Source of the DNA: UBA1568 sp964488025
GTDB taxonomy: Bacteria; Patescibacteriota; Minisyncoccia; Moranbacterales; UBA1568
DNA: 64,000 nt
Assembly: GCA_964488025.1 (NCBI GenBank)
Contig: CAZATJ010000001.1
Coordinates: 65,683 to 129,682 of the forward strand
Direction: 5' to 3'
The notes below the pieces were generated by a model, which had not been told where the DNA came from, did no database searches, and saw only the letters and a program-made list of their open reading frames with translations. Of this stretch, positions 1-7,716 are shown one piece after another (position 1 is the stretch's first letter; every line of letters starts with the position of its first letter). Both the position numbers and the translations under genes were made by a program.

Positions 1-264
1 CGCGCCGCAGCAGTTGCCGCAGTACGGAGTGACCGATTCATTTAGCGACAGACACCATCGCGGAATTCCAAGCGGACGCCGGCTCGATATGCAGCCAGTA
101 TTGAGACGGACTGGGAAGAGAGACGTTCGCGCCTGTTATGGGGTATCGTCACTGCCCGTGTTGACCAGTCCGTTTGAGAACAGTCGCAACATGAGTGTGG
201 CACGGTCAATCACTGCCGGCCGGAAATTACTTGGGCTTCAAACATCAAGCCAGGCCCACCCTTT
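1..264. other. No supported feature at window start
   Basis: The first 264 bases precede the dusB stop codon. A short open frame exists on the plus strand from 14 to 268, but its translation is rich in R, S and H, has no recognisable domain and lacks a good ribosome binding site. I see no RNA gene or repeat here. It may be the edge of another gene cut by the scaffold end. Confidence 0.5.
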
Positions 265-1269
265 CTAACTGGACGAAGCTCTCTCTTCGGATATTTCCGA
301 ATGATTCATTAGGAATTTTTGCATCACTCTTTCCACCTCGCTCGCGCGGTGACACATCATCAGCTCCACCCGTAATTCTTTGGCCAGGGGGAAGTGGTTG
401 ATGTAGGCCTGATAGTGTTTTTTCATCAGTTCAAAACTTTTCGTATCCTTCCATACTTCTTCAAACAACTGCGTGTGCTCGAGTGCCGCCAGAACTTTTT
501 CGCGTACAGTTACCTGTTTATCTTTATCAAACAACCAAGGATTACCAAATATCGCCCGCCCGAGCATCACCCCATCCGCGCCGGTCTCCCGGGCTTTTAC
601 TTCAGCATCCGCCAGATCACGCACGTCACCATTACCAAAAATAAGCGTACCACTACCAGAAGCAATCTCAACCGCCCGCTTCACTCGCTCCCAGCGGGCG
701 GGCACCTTTGACATTTCCTTTTTCGTGCGGGCATGCACCGTGATAACCGCCGGTTTCACCTCGAGTAGCTTCGGGAGCCAGACTTCCAAAGTATCCTCAT
801 TAAATCCCAACCGGGTTTTTACCGAAATCGGCAGCTCTTTCCCTCCGGCTCTAGAACCTTCTCGTGCCGCAATGATAAGTTTCTGTGCTAATTCGGGATC
901 TTTCATACACGCTGCTCCCGCCCCCTGTTTCATGACATTCTTATCCGGACAGCCCATATTGATATCGATGCCGTCGAAGCCAAGTTCCGTGACCAACTGA
1001 GCAGCCTCGCGCATCTTGTCCGAATGAGCGGTAAACAACTGAGCCACAATGGGTCGCTCCGCTTCTGAAAACTGCAGGTCTCGTAGCAAAACTTCACGCC
1101 CCTTTGGATGGCACAGTCCGTCCGCCGAAACAAACTCCGTCCACATCACATCCGGTTTGCTGTATTTCACAATATGACGACGGAAAACAGCATCCGTGAC
1201 ATTGGCAAGCGGCGCCAAAACGAATATCGGTTTCTTCAATTGTCCCCAGAATCCCAAAAAAGGCTCCAT
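265..1269 (-). CDS. dusB: tRNA-dihydrouridine synthase (Dus family, DusB-like)
   Basis: FMN enzyme reducing specific uridines to dihydrouridine in the tRNA D-loop. About 334 aa with a TIM-barrel start LAPLANVTD (residues ~18-26), the catalytic-cysteine motif NMGCPDKN (Cys ~107), VKTRLGF and HARTKKEMSK, all family signatures, followed by a short helical C-terminus. I chose the ATG at 1269 because AAAGGAG (1281-1287) sits 11 nt upstream; the upstream GTG at 1281 overlaps that Shine-Dalgarno sequence. It is transcribed leftward and is the last complete gene on this side. The subgroup (DusB versus another Dus) is a best guess. Confidence 0.9.
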   Translation of the reverse strand: MEPFLGFWGQLKKPIFVLAPLANVTDAVFRRHIVKYSKPDVMWTEFVSADGLCHPKGREVLLRDLQFSEAERPIVAQLFTAHSDKMREAAQLVTELGFDGIDINMGCPDKNVMKQGAGAACMKDPELAQKLIIAAREGSRAGGKELPISVKTRLGFNEDTLEVWLPKLLEVKPAVITVHARTKKEMSKVPARWERVKRAVEIASGSGTLIFGNGDVRDLADAEVKARETGADGVMLGRAIFGNPWLFDKDKQVTVREKVLAALEHTQLFEEVWKDTKSFELMKKHYQAYINHFPLAKELRVELMMCHRASEVERVMQKFLMNHSEISEERASSS

Positions 1270-1438
1270 ACCCGGTGACACTCCTTTGAATACTTAAACC
1301 CTCTCCTGTATATATTTCACAACGACCATTATGCATTGTGTGCGGTCTTTTCTCTCAAAATAGAAGACGCCCTTTCAAAATCATCCCACCGGGCATAGTA
1401 TTTCCAGCATAACCGGAGTAGTGTAACGTGTTTTACAA

Positions 1439-1491
1439 AAAAAAGAAACCCCTGAAGCCTGCCCGAGAGTTCTCAAGGCATGCTTAGGGGT
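1439..1491 (-). terminator. Rho-independent terminator after 1484-1906 gene
   Basis: ACCCCTGAAGC and GCTTAGGGGT arms, extended by TGCC/GGCA, form a strong stem, followed on the minus strand by TTTCTTTTTTTT. The stem overlaps the stop codon of the upstream short gene. Confidence 0.8.
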
Positions 1492-1906
1492 ACAGCAGTG
1501 GAGACTCTCTGAAAGGCAGTAACGTATAGCCCCGCTGCAAATAGTTCCTCCAAAGCTGACTGACCTGGATTTCGCGAGAATCTCGCGATTGACCACGACA
1601 GACACCGAACTCGAACTTGCCCGTACGATGCATATACTGAAGCGTAACGAGCTTGAGTACCTTGCGCTGGTGCTGCAGACAAAGTAACCTGCCTTCGACA
1701 ATCTCACCCACCAGATCCCTTTGCAGCCGCATAAGGTATGCCAATCCCCGATGCTGGATGTCCTCGTCCAAATCACGGAGAGGTACCGCTTTCCCCCAAG
1801 GATCTCCCCTGGGGCGAAATAGGAAAACTTCTTCTTCCAATCCGAGCTCCCGCAACAGGAAGCTCGGGCTGTTCACGAGGACAGCCAAGCCCTTCCTGTC
1901 ATTCAT
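1484..1906 (-). CDS. Unknown 140-aa protein, divergent from the suf operon
   Basis: I do not recognise the family. The ATG at 1906 follows ACAGGGAGTTTCT, a good ribosome binding site, so it is preferred over frames extending to 2107 that would run into the suf promoter. The protein is soluble with no signal peptide or membrane segment. It has an acidic N-terminal half (RELGLEEEVFLFRPRGDPWG), a basic centre and a proline-containing end. A strong terminator lies directly behind it, so it is a single-gene unit transcribed away from the Rrf2/suf operon from a shared 140-bp intergenic region. It could be regulated by the same operator, but that is speculation. Confidence 0.55.
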   Translation of the reverse strand: MNDRKGLAVLVNSPSFLLRELGLEEEVFLFRPRGDPWGKAVPLRDLDEDIQHRGLAYLMRLQRDLVGEIVEGRLLCLQHQRKVLKLVTLQYMHRTGKFEFGVCRGQSRDSREIQVSQLWRNYLQRGYTLLPFRESPLLYP

Positions 1907-1968
1907 AGAAACTCCCTGTGAAGAACGTCTTTCACTTGTATCAAATATACCTCCACTTGTCCAACGGG

Positions 1969-1997
1969 TTGACAACACTTTTCTCCCTTGGTAGTAT
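1969..1997 (+). promoter_or_regulatory. sigma70 promoter of the suf operon
   Basis: TTGACA (1969-1974), 17-nt spacer, TAGTAT (1992-1997). The predicted start is near 2004, about 43 nt upstream of the Rrf2 gene. Confidence 0.75.
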
Positions 1998-2003
1998 AAA
2001 TCA

Positions 2004-2016
2004 GACAAATTTAGTC
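2004..2016 (+). promoter_or_regulatory. IscR type 1-like operator
   Basis: The dyad GACAAATTTAGTC matches 12 of 13 positions of the core of the E. coli IscR type 1 box (GACTRWWWYAGTC). It sits at the predicted transcription start of the operon whose first gene encodes an Rrf2/IscR-family regulator, so autorepression is likely (inference). Flanking bases show partial further dyad symmetry. Confidence 0.7.
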
Positions 2017-2046
2017 CGAGTTTATTTATACTGAGCATATCGAAGC

Positions 2047-2457
2047 ATGAAAGTATCCAAAAAGGCTTACTATGGGCTCCGGGCAACTCTCGCCCTGGCA
2101 CAGGCAACGAGACCCCTCTCTATCCATACCTTAGCCGAAACAGAACACCTGCCACAGGACTATCTCGAAAAGATCCTTCAGAGTTTGCGGCGCGCCAACC
2201 TGGTAGAGGCCAAGAAAGGCACGGCCGGCGGCTACTCTCTGGCTCGGCCAGCGACCCTGGTGAGTGCCTGGGAAATCCTCCAGGTTCTCGATGGATCGAT
2301 CAAGACATTCGTTCCGCCAGTCAAAGGTACCCTGCCCTGTCTCCAACCCAGTCACTGCCAAACCAACGAAGTATGGCGTAAACTAGAAATCGAAATTGAA
2401 CAGTCTCTCTCTCGTATCACTATCGCCAGTCTCATCCCTAAAAATCTTCCTCGTTAA
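2047..2457 (+). CDS. Rrf2/IscR-family transcriptional regulator
   Basis: 136-aa winged-helix regulator, first gene of the suf operon. Residues 1-80 match the Rrf2 fold (KAYYGLRATLALA, LPQDYLEKILQSLRRANLV, GTAGGYSLARP). Family members such as IscR and SufR sense iron-sulfur status. The cluster-binding loop keeps C98 and C104, but the residue at the third Cys position is V92 and the IscR histidine ligand position is N107, so only two of four IscR ligands are present; H103 could substitute. An IscR-type operator lies at its own transcription start. Likely role: autoregulated control of SUF assembly. Confidence 0.88.
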   Translation: MKVSKKAYYGLRATLALAQATRPLSIHTLAETEHLPQDYLEKILQSLRRANLVEAKKGTAGGYSLARPATLVSAWEILQVLDGSIKTFVPPVKGTLPCLQPSHCQTNEVWRKLEIEIEQSLSRITIASLIPKNLPR

Positions 2458-2461
2458 CGCT

Positions 2462-3175
2462 ATGCTCAACCTCATCAATCTTTCTGTCTCCATTGGCGAG
2501 AAAAAAATTCTCAAGAATATCTCTTTCCATTTTAAAAAGGAAACTACCTATGCCCTGATGGGTCCGAACGGTTCCGGTAAGTCAACCCTGGCCTCTGCCA
2601 TCATGGGACATCCCAGTATTTCCTACACGCGAGGATCAAAAATCATTTTGGGAAACAAAAATATCAAAAATCTCTCTCCAGACAAACGCGCCGCATCCGG
2701 AATTTTTCTCTCTTTTCAATCACCACTAGAAATTCCTGGCGTAAATATTTTTGATCTTCTGCGCATTGCTCTTGAGAAAAAAATGGACCCCGTGTCACTC
2801 CACAAACAAGTCAAGGCCTACGCCAAAGAACTCCATATCAAAGATGAACTGCTCAAGCGCTCTCTCAACGTCGGATTTTCCGGCGGTGAGAAAAAGAAAC
2901 TCGAGGCCCTGCAAGCCGTCATGCTCACGCCTACATTTGTCCTTTTCGATGAAATCGACACAGGTGTCGATGTCGATGCCCTCAAAACTATTTCCCAGTT
3001 CCTCAAGAAACACCTCCCGAAAGAAACAGCAACGGTGTTTATTACTCATTCCACCCGTCTACTCAAGTACGTCCATCCCGATGAAGTACTCGTTATCAAA
3101 GACGGATGCCTCGTGCAAACCGGCGATGCCACGCTGGCCAAAAAAATTGAACAAACTGGCTTCGAATCACTATGA
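2462..3175 (+). CDS. sufC: SUF Fe-S assembly ATPase SufC
   Basis: Cytoplasmic ABC-type ATPase of the SufBC2D scaffold, 237 aa. Walker A GPNGSGKST (34-42), Q-loop LSFQSPLEIPG, signature FSGGEKKK (~140) and Walker B VLFDEIDTGVD, the variant typical of SufC rather than of transporters. No membrane partner is encoded nearby. The ATG at 2462 lies 4 nt after the regulator's stop and aligns with normal SufC N-termini; the open frame further upstream only reads through the previous gene. Its stop overlaps the sufB start as ATGA, indicating translational coupling. Confidence 0.95.
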   Translation: MLNLINLSVSIGEKKILKNISFHFKKETTYALMGPNGSGKSTLASAIMGHPSISYTRGSKIILGNKNIKNLSPDKRAASGIFLSFQSPLEIPGVNIFDLLRIALEKKMDPVSLHKQVKAYAKELHIKDELLKRSLNVGFSGGEKKKLEALQAVMLTPTFVLFDEIDTGVDVDALKTISQFLKKHLPKETATVFITHSTRLLKYVHPDEVLVIKDGCLVQTGDATLAKKIEQTGFESL

Positions 3176-4593
3176 AAGAGAAGGGAATCAAAAAAGTAAC
3201 CAGCACAAATCTCGACTTGGATGACTATAAGTACGGGTTCTCCATGCCAAACGTGTCCGTGCACCAGACCAAAACCGGCATCAGTCCGAAAATCGTCCGA
3301 GAGATATCAAAAATCAAAAACGAATCCAAGTGGATGCGAGACTTTCGTTTGCGTTCCTATGAACTCTTCAAGCAAAAGCCCATGCCCTCTTGGGGGGCCA
3401 ACCTCATGCCGATTGATTTCGATGCTATCACCTATTACCTGCGCGCCACTGACAAACAGGCCAACTCCTGGGAAGACCTGCCCCAGGAAATCAAGGATAC
3501 TTATGACCGGATTGGCGTCCCGGAAGCGGAAAAGAAATTTCTCGCCGGTGTCTCAGCTCAGTATGAATCCGAGGTAGTCTACGAAAGCGTCAACCGCGAA
3601 CTCGATAGACTCGGAGTCATTTTCTGCGATATGGACACGGCCGTCAAAAAATATCCGGAAATCGTCAAGGAATACTTCGGTACCCTCATCCCGCCCCAAG
3701 ACAACAAATTCGCCGCCCTCAATTCAGCCGTCTGGTCAGGAGGATCGTTCGTGTACATTCCCAAAGGAGTCCGTGTCGACCTCCCGCTCCAGGCTTACTT
3801 TCGCATCAACGCCGAGGCTTTCGGACAATTCGAACGCACCCTCATCATCGCCGAGGAAGGAAGCTACGTCCATTACATCGAAGGCTGTACCGCTCCGATC
3901 TACACCACCTCGTCGCTCCATTCCGCCGTTGTAGAAATCTTCGTCAAAAAAAACGCGCGCGTCCGCTACACTACCGTCCAGAATTGGAGCAAGAATATCT
4001 ACAATCTCGTCACCAAACGCGCCCGAGCTGAAGAGAACGCCGTCATGGAATGGGTCGACTGTAACATCGGAAGCGGTGTCACTATGAAATACCCGGCCGT
4101 GTATCTCGCCGGTCGTGGTGCCCGAGGCGAAGTGCTCTCTATTGCCTATGCCGGAAAAGATCAGCACCAGGACGCTGGCGCTAAAATGATCCACCTCGCC
4201 TCCGATACCACCTCACGTGTCATTTCCAAGTCTATCGCTAAGGACGGCGGTCGTACTTCCTATCGTGGGCTGGTTCATATCGCCAGCGGTGCCAAAAATG
4301 CCAAGGCTTCCGTCATCTGTGACGCGCTCCTCCTTGATGAACATTCCCGCTCCGATACTTATCCCACCATGCGCGTCAATGAAGAAACCGCTGAACTCGT
4401 TCACGAAGCAACCGTCGAACGCATCGGCGCAGACAAACTCTTCTACCTCAGTTCGCGGGGCATCACCCAGGGCGACGCCGAAGGACTCTTGGTCAACGGT
4501 TTTATCGACCCAGTAGTCAAAGAGATTCCCCTCGAATATTCCATCGAACTGAACCGCCTGATCAATCATGAAATGAAAGGAAGTATCGGTTAA
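3172..4593 (+). CDS. sufB: Fe-S cluster scaffold protein SufB
   Basis: 473 aa, normal length. Conserved SufB landmarks include YESVNRELDRLGVIFCDMDT, NSAVWSGGSFVYIPKGV, YVHYIEGCTAP, WSKNIYNLVTKRA, and the C-terminal block NEETAELVHEATVERIGAD then FYLSSRGI. SufB forms the beta-helix scaffold with SufD and SufC on which clusters are built from SufS/SufU sulfur. The start overlaps the sufC stop by four bases. An AT-rich repeat separates it from sufD. Confidence 0.96.
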   Translation: MKEKGIKKVTSTNLDLDDYKYGFSMPNVSVHQTKTGISPKIVREISKIKNESKWMRDFRLRSYELFKQKPMPSWGANLMPIDFDAITYYLRATDKQANSWEDLPQEIKDTYDRIGVPEAEKKFLAGVSAQYESEVVYESVNRELDRLGVIFCDMDTAVKKYPEIVKEYFGTLIPPQDNKFAALNSAVWSGGSFVYIPKGVRVDLPLQAYFRINAEAFGQFERTLIIAEEGSYVHYIEGCTAPIYTTSSLHSAVVEIFVKKNARVRYTTVQNWSKNIYNLVTKRARAEENAVMEWVDCNIGSGVTMKYPAVYLAGRGARGEVLSIAYAGKDQHQDAGAKMIHLASDTTSRVISKSIAKDGGRTSYRGLVHIASGAKNAKASVICDALLLDEHSRSDTYPTMRVNEETAELVHEATVERIGADKLFYLSSRGITQGDAEGLLVNGFIDPVVKEIPLEYSIELNRLINHEMKGSIG

Positions 4594-4710
4594 TACCAAG
4601 GCTTAAATGACAAATTTCAAATCAAATCAAAAATCAGAACGAATCAATTTGAGATTTAAATAATTGAACTTGATTTGACATTTGATATTTGGATTTTGAA
4701 TTTATACTCT
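4594..4710. repeat. AT-rich imperfect inverted repeat between sufB and sufD
   Basis: 117 bp of low-GC sequence. The left arm (around 4614-4645, CAAATTTCAAATCAAATC) is an imperfect reverse complement of the right arm (around 4664-4702, GATTTGACATTTGATATTTG). A similar element lies at 21057-21182. It resembles dispersed intergenic palindromic repeats; no gene is present. Confidence 0.6.
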
Positions 4711-5307
4711 ATGACTTTCAAAGACATCTCTCCGGATACTAAAACCACCTACACGCTCAACGCCAATGAACAGCATGTTTTCTTCATGCTCAATCGCAGT
4801 GGCGATATCGTGTTTGAACTCGCGGGAGAGAATGCTACGGCGCGTGTCTTTGCTTTTTTTATCGGAAAAGGAAAAGCCGCGGCCGCTCTCAACATTGTCC
4901 AGAGGCACCTGGTTCCACGAACCACCTCACATGTTCTCGTGAAAAGCATTCTTCATGATGCCTCCCGATTCTCTTACCGCGGAACTGTCCATATCGCAGA
5001 AACAGCCACCCTTTCCGATGCTTCCCAGGAAAACCGCAACTTACTCCTCTCACGAAATGCTCAGGCCTTTTCCGAGCCCGCCTTAGAAATCCTCACCAGT
5101 GACGTTCGCTGCCACCACGCCGCCACGACCAGCCCGCTCAACCAGGAAGCTCTTCTTTTCGCTCAGGCGCGCGGCCTTTCTTCCAAGCAAGCAGAACAAC
5201 TGCTCACGGACGGATTTCTCCGCTCATCAATCGATACCATGAGCGAGTTCATCACTTTAGAGGAAAAGGAAACGGTGTTATCCTTGATGGGAAACATCTC
5301 TCGTTAA
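4711..5307 (+). CDS. sufD: SufD-like scaffold protein, short form
   Basis: 198 aa, about half the usual SufD length (around 400 or more), consisting mainly of the beta-helix core and C-terminal helical part. The diagnostic segment DVRCHHAATTSPLNQEALLF corresponds to the conserved DVxCxHGATxG...EALFY region of SufD, followed by ARGLSSKQAEQLLTDGFL. The N-terminal domain of canonical SufD is missing. The ATG at 4711 is chosen because the open frame upstream reads through the AT-rich repeat. Being in order C-B-D-S-U supports the assignment; partner function with SufB is inferred. Confidence 0.85.
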   Translation: MTFKDISPDTKTTYTLNANEQHVFFMLNRSGDIVFELAGENATARVFAFFIGKGKAAAALNIVQRHLVPRTTSHVLVKSILHDASRFSYRGTVHIAETATLSDASQENRNLLLSRNAQAFSEPALEILTSDVRCHHAATTSPLNQEALLFAQARGLSSKQAEQLLTDGFLRSSIDTMSEFITLEEKETVLSLMGNISR

Positions 5308-5316
5308 CAGAAGTTT

Positions 5317-6534
5317 ATGGATACCAAACTTATCAGACAATCTTTCCCCATATTCACGAATCACCCCGACCTTGTCTACCTGGATTCGGCGGCGACTGCC
5401 CTCAAGCCGGCCACTGTTATCGCGGCCGTTACCAAGTATTACGAACACTTTTCTTCCAATATTGCCAGAGGTATCTACCCCATGGCAGAACAGGCTACGG
5501 AGGCTTTTGAAAAAACCCGCTCCACCGTGGCGTCTCTTATCGGTGCCAAGAACCCCGAAGAGATTATTTTTACTTCCGGCACGACCGCTTCACTCAATCT
5601 GGCCGCTGATCTCCTCGTCTCACGGATTACGCCGGGAGATAATATCATCATTACTGCCCTCGAACACCATTCGAATTTTCTCCCTTGGAAAGAACTTGCC
5701 AAAAAAAAATCCGCTAGCCTCCGAATCGTTCCCGTTACGAAAAATGGCGCGCTGGACCTCCAATCACTCGGAAAACTCGTAGACGGTCAGACGAAAATCG
5801 TAGCATTCGCAGCTGTTTCAAATGTCTTGGGAATTATCAATCCCGTACAGGATATCGTGAGGATTATCAGAAAAATCAATCCCGGCGCAATCATCGTTGT
5901 CGATGCCGCCCAGGCCGTCGGCCATATTCCGGTTGATGTCACAGATTGGGACGCTGATTTCATCGCCTTTTCCGGACACAAAATCTTCGGCCCAACCGGT
6001 ACGGGAGTACTCTTCGGCAAATACGGACTCCTCAAAACATTCTCCCCTGTCTCTTTCGGGGGCGGCATGGTACTCGATGCTTGTGTCACAGAAACTCTCT
6101 ATAAGGATGTCCCTGCCCGTTTCGAATCAGGCACCCCCAATATTGCTGGCGTGATCGGACTGGGGGCAGCCATAGATTTCATCCGAGATATCGGCATCGG
6201 AACCATTCACGAACACGAAAACACTCTCGCCCTCTTTGCTGGTCGCAGACTGCAAGAAGAATTCGGTAACAAGCTTCAAATCCTCGGGAGTCCCAACCCG
6301 GAAGGAAGAAGCGGCATTGTTTCCTTCGTTCTTGAAGGAGTTCACCCTCATGATGTTGCCCAATTGCTTGGTGAAAAAGACATCTGTGTCCGGGCCGGGC
6401 TGCAATGCGCGGCGCCTCTTCACGAAAACCTCAACCTCTCCGCTTCCACTCGTGTCAGTTTTTCGGTTTACAACACCGAGGAGGATATCGAAAAACTCAT
6501 CATGGAACTGAAGGAAATACGCAATATCCTATGA
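5317..6534 (+). CDS. sufS: Cysteine desulfurase SufS
   Basis: 405-aa PLP-dependent group II cysteine desulfurase supplying persulfide sulfur to SufU/SufB. Visible motifs: TSGTTASLNLAA, ALEHHSNFLPW, VDAAQAVGHIPVDV, the PLP-lysine segment SGHKIFGPTGTG, and the catalytic cysteine segment RAGLQCAAPLH (Cys ~369). RAGLQC differs from the common RxGHHC. Its TGA stop overlaps the sufU start (ATGA), typical of a translationally coupled SufS-SufU pair. Confidence 0.95.
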   Translation: MDTKLIRQSFPIFTNHPDLVYLDSAATALKPATVIAAVTKYYEHFSSNIARGIYPMAEQATEAFEKTRSTVASLIGAKNPEEIIFTSGTTASLNLAADLLVSRITPGDNIIITALEHHSNFLPWKELAKKKSASLRIVPVTKNGALDLQSLGKLVDGQTKIVAFAAVSNVLGIINPVQDIVRIIRKINPGAIIVVDAAQAVGHIPVDVTDWDADFIAFSGHKIFGPTGTGVLFGKYGLLKTFSPVSFGGGMVLDACVTETLYKDVPARFESGTPNIAGVIGLGAAIDFIRDIGIGTIHEHENTLALFAGRRLQEEFGNKLQILGSPNPEGRSGIVSFVLEGVHPHDVAQLLGEKDICVRAGLQCAAPLHENLNLSASTRVSFSVYNTEEDIEKLIMELKEIRNIL

Positions 6535-6905
6535 ATAGCATCTATCAGGAGGTCATCCTCGATCATTATCGCAATCCCCGCAACCACGGCGCCCTCGAGC
6601 ATCCCACCCATCGGGCCAAAGGAATCAACGTAAGTTGCGGAGACAAACTCCAAATGGACATCTTGGTGAAAAATGATATCATTGAGGAGGTACGATTTTC
6701 CGGTGTTGGCTGTGCTATTTCTCAGGCATCAGCCTCACTCCTCACCGAAGCGGTGTTGAAAAAACCCCTAGCGAACGCACTCGCCCTTCAACCGAAGGAT
6801 GTCCTCAATCTCCTCGGAGTGCCTCTTTCTCCCAGTCGTATCAAGTGTGGACTCCTCTCGCTCGAAACGTTACAGAAAACCATCAGTTCACCAACAATCA
6901 AGTAG
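6531..6905 (+). CDS. sufU: Sulfur-transfer/scaffold protein SufU
   Basis: 124 aa, IscU/NifU N-terminal fold. The three ligand cysteines and the aspartate are present in NVSCGDKLQ, GVGCAISQAS and SRIKCGLLSLE, which is the Zn-binding SufU pattern; the N-terminal YQEVILDHYRNPRNHG is also conserved. SufU receives the persulfide from SufS. The start at 6531 overlaps the sufS stop. The downstream 200 bp hold a structured element rather than a gene. Confidence 0.93.
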   Translation: MNSIYQEVILDHYRNPRNHGALEHPTHRAKGINVSCGDKLQMDILVKNDIIEEVRFSGVGCAISQASASLLTEAVLKKPLANALALQPKDVLNLLGVPLSPSRIKCGLLSLETLQKTISSPTIK

Positions 6906-6929
6906 GCTTCTTTTCTAAAAGTTCTTTGC

Positions 6930-7075
6930 TCTTTTCTCCTCCAAGTAACTCTCTTGTGCCGTCAAAATCCCCGCGTGATTTTGACTGACGTTGTACGCCG
7001 AAACTTTCCGTCAGAGCAGAAAGACCATGCTTTCGGCTACAAAGTCGCCCAAGAGAATTCTTGGAGGGAAAAGGA
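6930..7075 (+). ncRNA. Candidate structured RNA with pseudoknot upstream of ferredoxin
   Basis: Seen directly: closing stem P1 of about 21 bp (6931-6945 with 7060-7073, one bulged T; then 6950-6956 with 7050-7056); hairpin P2 GTCAAAATC/GATTTTGAC (6961-6969/6977-6985); stem P3 TTGTACGCCGAAA/TTTCGGCTACAA (6991-7003/7031-7042, one bulge); apical stem P4 CTTTC/GAAAG (7004-7008/7019-7023); and TGACG (6986-6990), which can pair with CGTCA in the P4 loop (7009-7013). P1 contains GGAGG in its 3' strand. The strand is assumed plus, following the operon. I cannot match it to a known riboswitch or ribozyme. Confidence 0.5.
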
Positions 7076-7106
7076 ATCAAAAAATAATCAACTAGCACTA
7101 AAGTGT

Positions 7107-7321
7107 ATGTCACAGTGGAAAGATGAAACGAAAGTGGCCGGGCCAATCAAACTGAATAATGGCTGGACCGTGGAAGTCGATCATAATGTCTGTATCGGCG
7201 CCGCCCCCTGCACTGCCATGGCCGCCAACACCTTTGCTTTGAACGAATCCGGCAAAGCCGGTATCCTGGCTACCGTCGACCAGGACGACCAGGAAACCAT
7301 CCTGAATGCCGCTCGAGCTTG
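7107..7321 (+). CDS. Ferredoxin, truncated by scaffold gap
   Basis: The first 71 residues of a small ferredoxin-like protein are visible. The motif DHNVCIGAAPCTAMAANTF matches single-cluster ferredoxins of the CxxxxxC...CP type in which the usual second cysteine is alanine; ILNAARA just before the gap should lead into the closing SCP motif. The ATG at 7107 begins a typical ferredoxin N-terminus, while the upstream frame reads through the structured element. Cluster type ([3Fe-4S] or an atypical [4Fe-4S]) cannot be judged. Likely electron carrier for the opposing korAB enzyme (inference). Confidence 0.8.
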
Positions 7322-7421
7322 NNNNNNNNNNNNNNNNNNNNNNNNNNNNNNNNNNNNNNNNNNNNNNNNNNNNNNNNNNNNNNNNNNNNNNNNNNNNNNN
7401 NNNNNNNNNNNNNNNNNNNNN
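7322..7421. other. Assembly gap of exactly 100 N
   Basis: A run of exactly 100 N is the usual placeholder for a scaffold gap of unknown size. The frames on both sides happen to match, but this says nothing about continuity. Confidence 0.98.
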
Positions 7422-7679
7422 GATCCCGAACTTGGGGTGTCGATTGTCGACCTGGGGCTCATCTATGGTATTGTCGTTTCCAAAGAGGGCGTCTGCACTA
7501 TCACCATGACCTTGACCACTATCGGCTGCCCGCTTTTCGGCCAAATCCAGAAGGAAATTGAGGATCGCGTCATGGAACTCGAAGTGATAGAAGAAGTTAT
7601 TGTGGATCTCACTTTCGACCCCCCTTGGTCAGCCGACAAAATGACCGAGGAAGCAAAAATTCAGCTCGGACTCGATTAA
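7422..7679 (+). CDS. SufT/MIP18-like (DUF59) protein, 5' end missing
   Basis: The C-terminal 85 residues of a DUF59/MIP18-family protein: DPELGVSIVDLGLIYGI is the family hallmark, followed by TMTLTTIGCPLFGQI with the conserved cysteine and LTFDPPWSADKMTEEAK. These proteins (SufT, PaaD-like) act in iron-sulfur maturation. The start codon is in the gap. It is probably a gene separate from the ferredoxin before the gap, since both families are normally stand-alone. It ends at a bidirectional terminator shared with korB. Confidence 0.85.
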   Translation, partial: DPELGVSIVDLGLIYGIVVSKEGVCTITMTLTTIGCPLFGQIQKEIEDRVMELEVIEEVIVDLTFDPPWSADKMTEEAKIQLGLD

Positions 7680-7682
7680 AAA

Positions 7683-7712
7683 AACCGCCCCTCGATACGC
7701 TCCGGGGCGGTT
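7683..7712. terminator. Bidirectional terminator between sufT-like gene and korB
   Basis: AACCGCCCC (7683-7691) pairs with GGGGCGGTT (7704-7712). On the minus strand it is followed by a run of T, so it ends korAB; it can also stop the suf-side transcript. Confidence 0.85.
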
Positions 7713-7716
7713 CTGT

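Noticed and set aside
14..268. 84-codon open frame at the window start
   Set aside because: No domain, odd composition, no ribosome binding site, overlaps the dusB end; treated as chance.
6954..7679. Single 241-codon gene across the N-run
   Set aside because: It would merge the structured RNA region, a ferredoxin and a SufT-like protein over a gap of unknown size.
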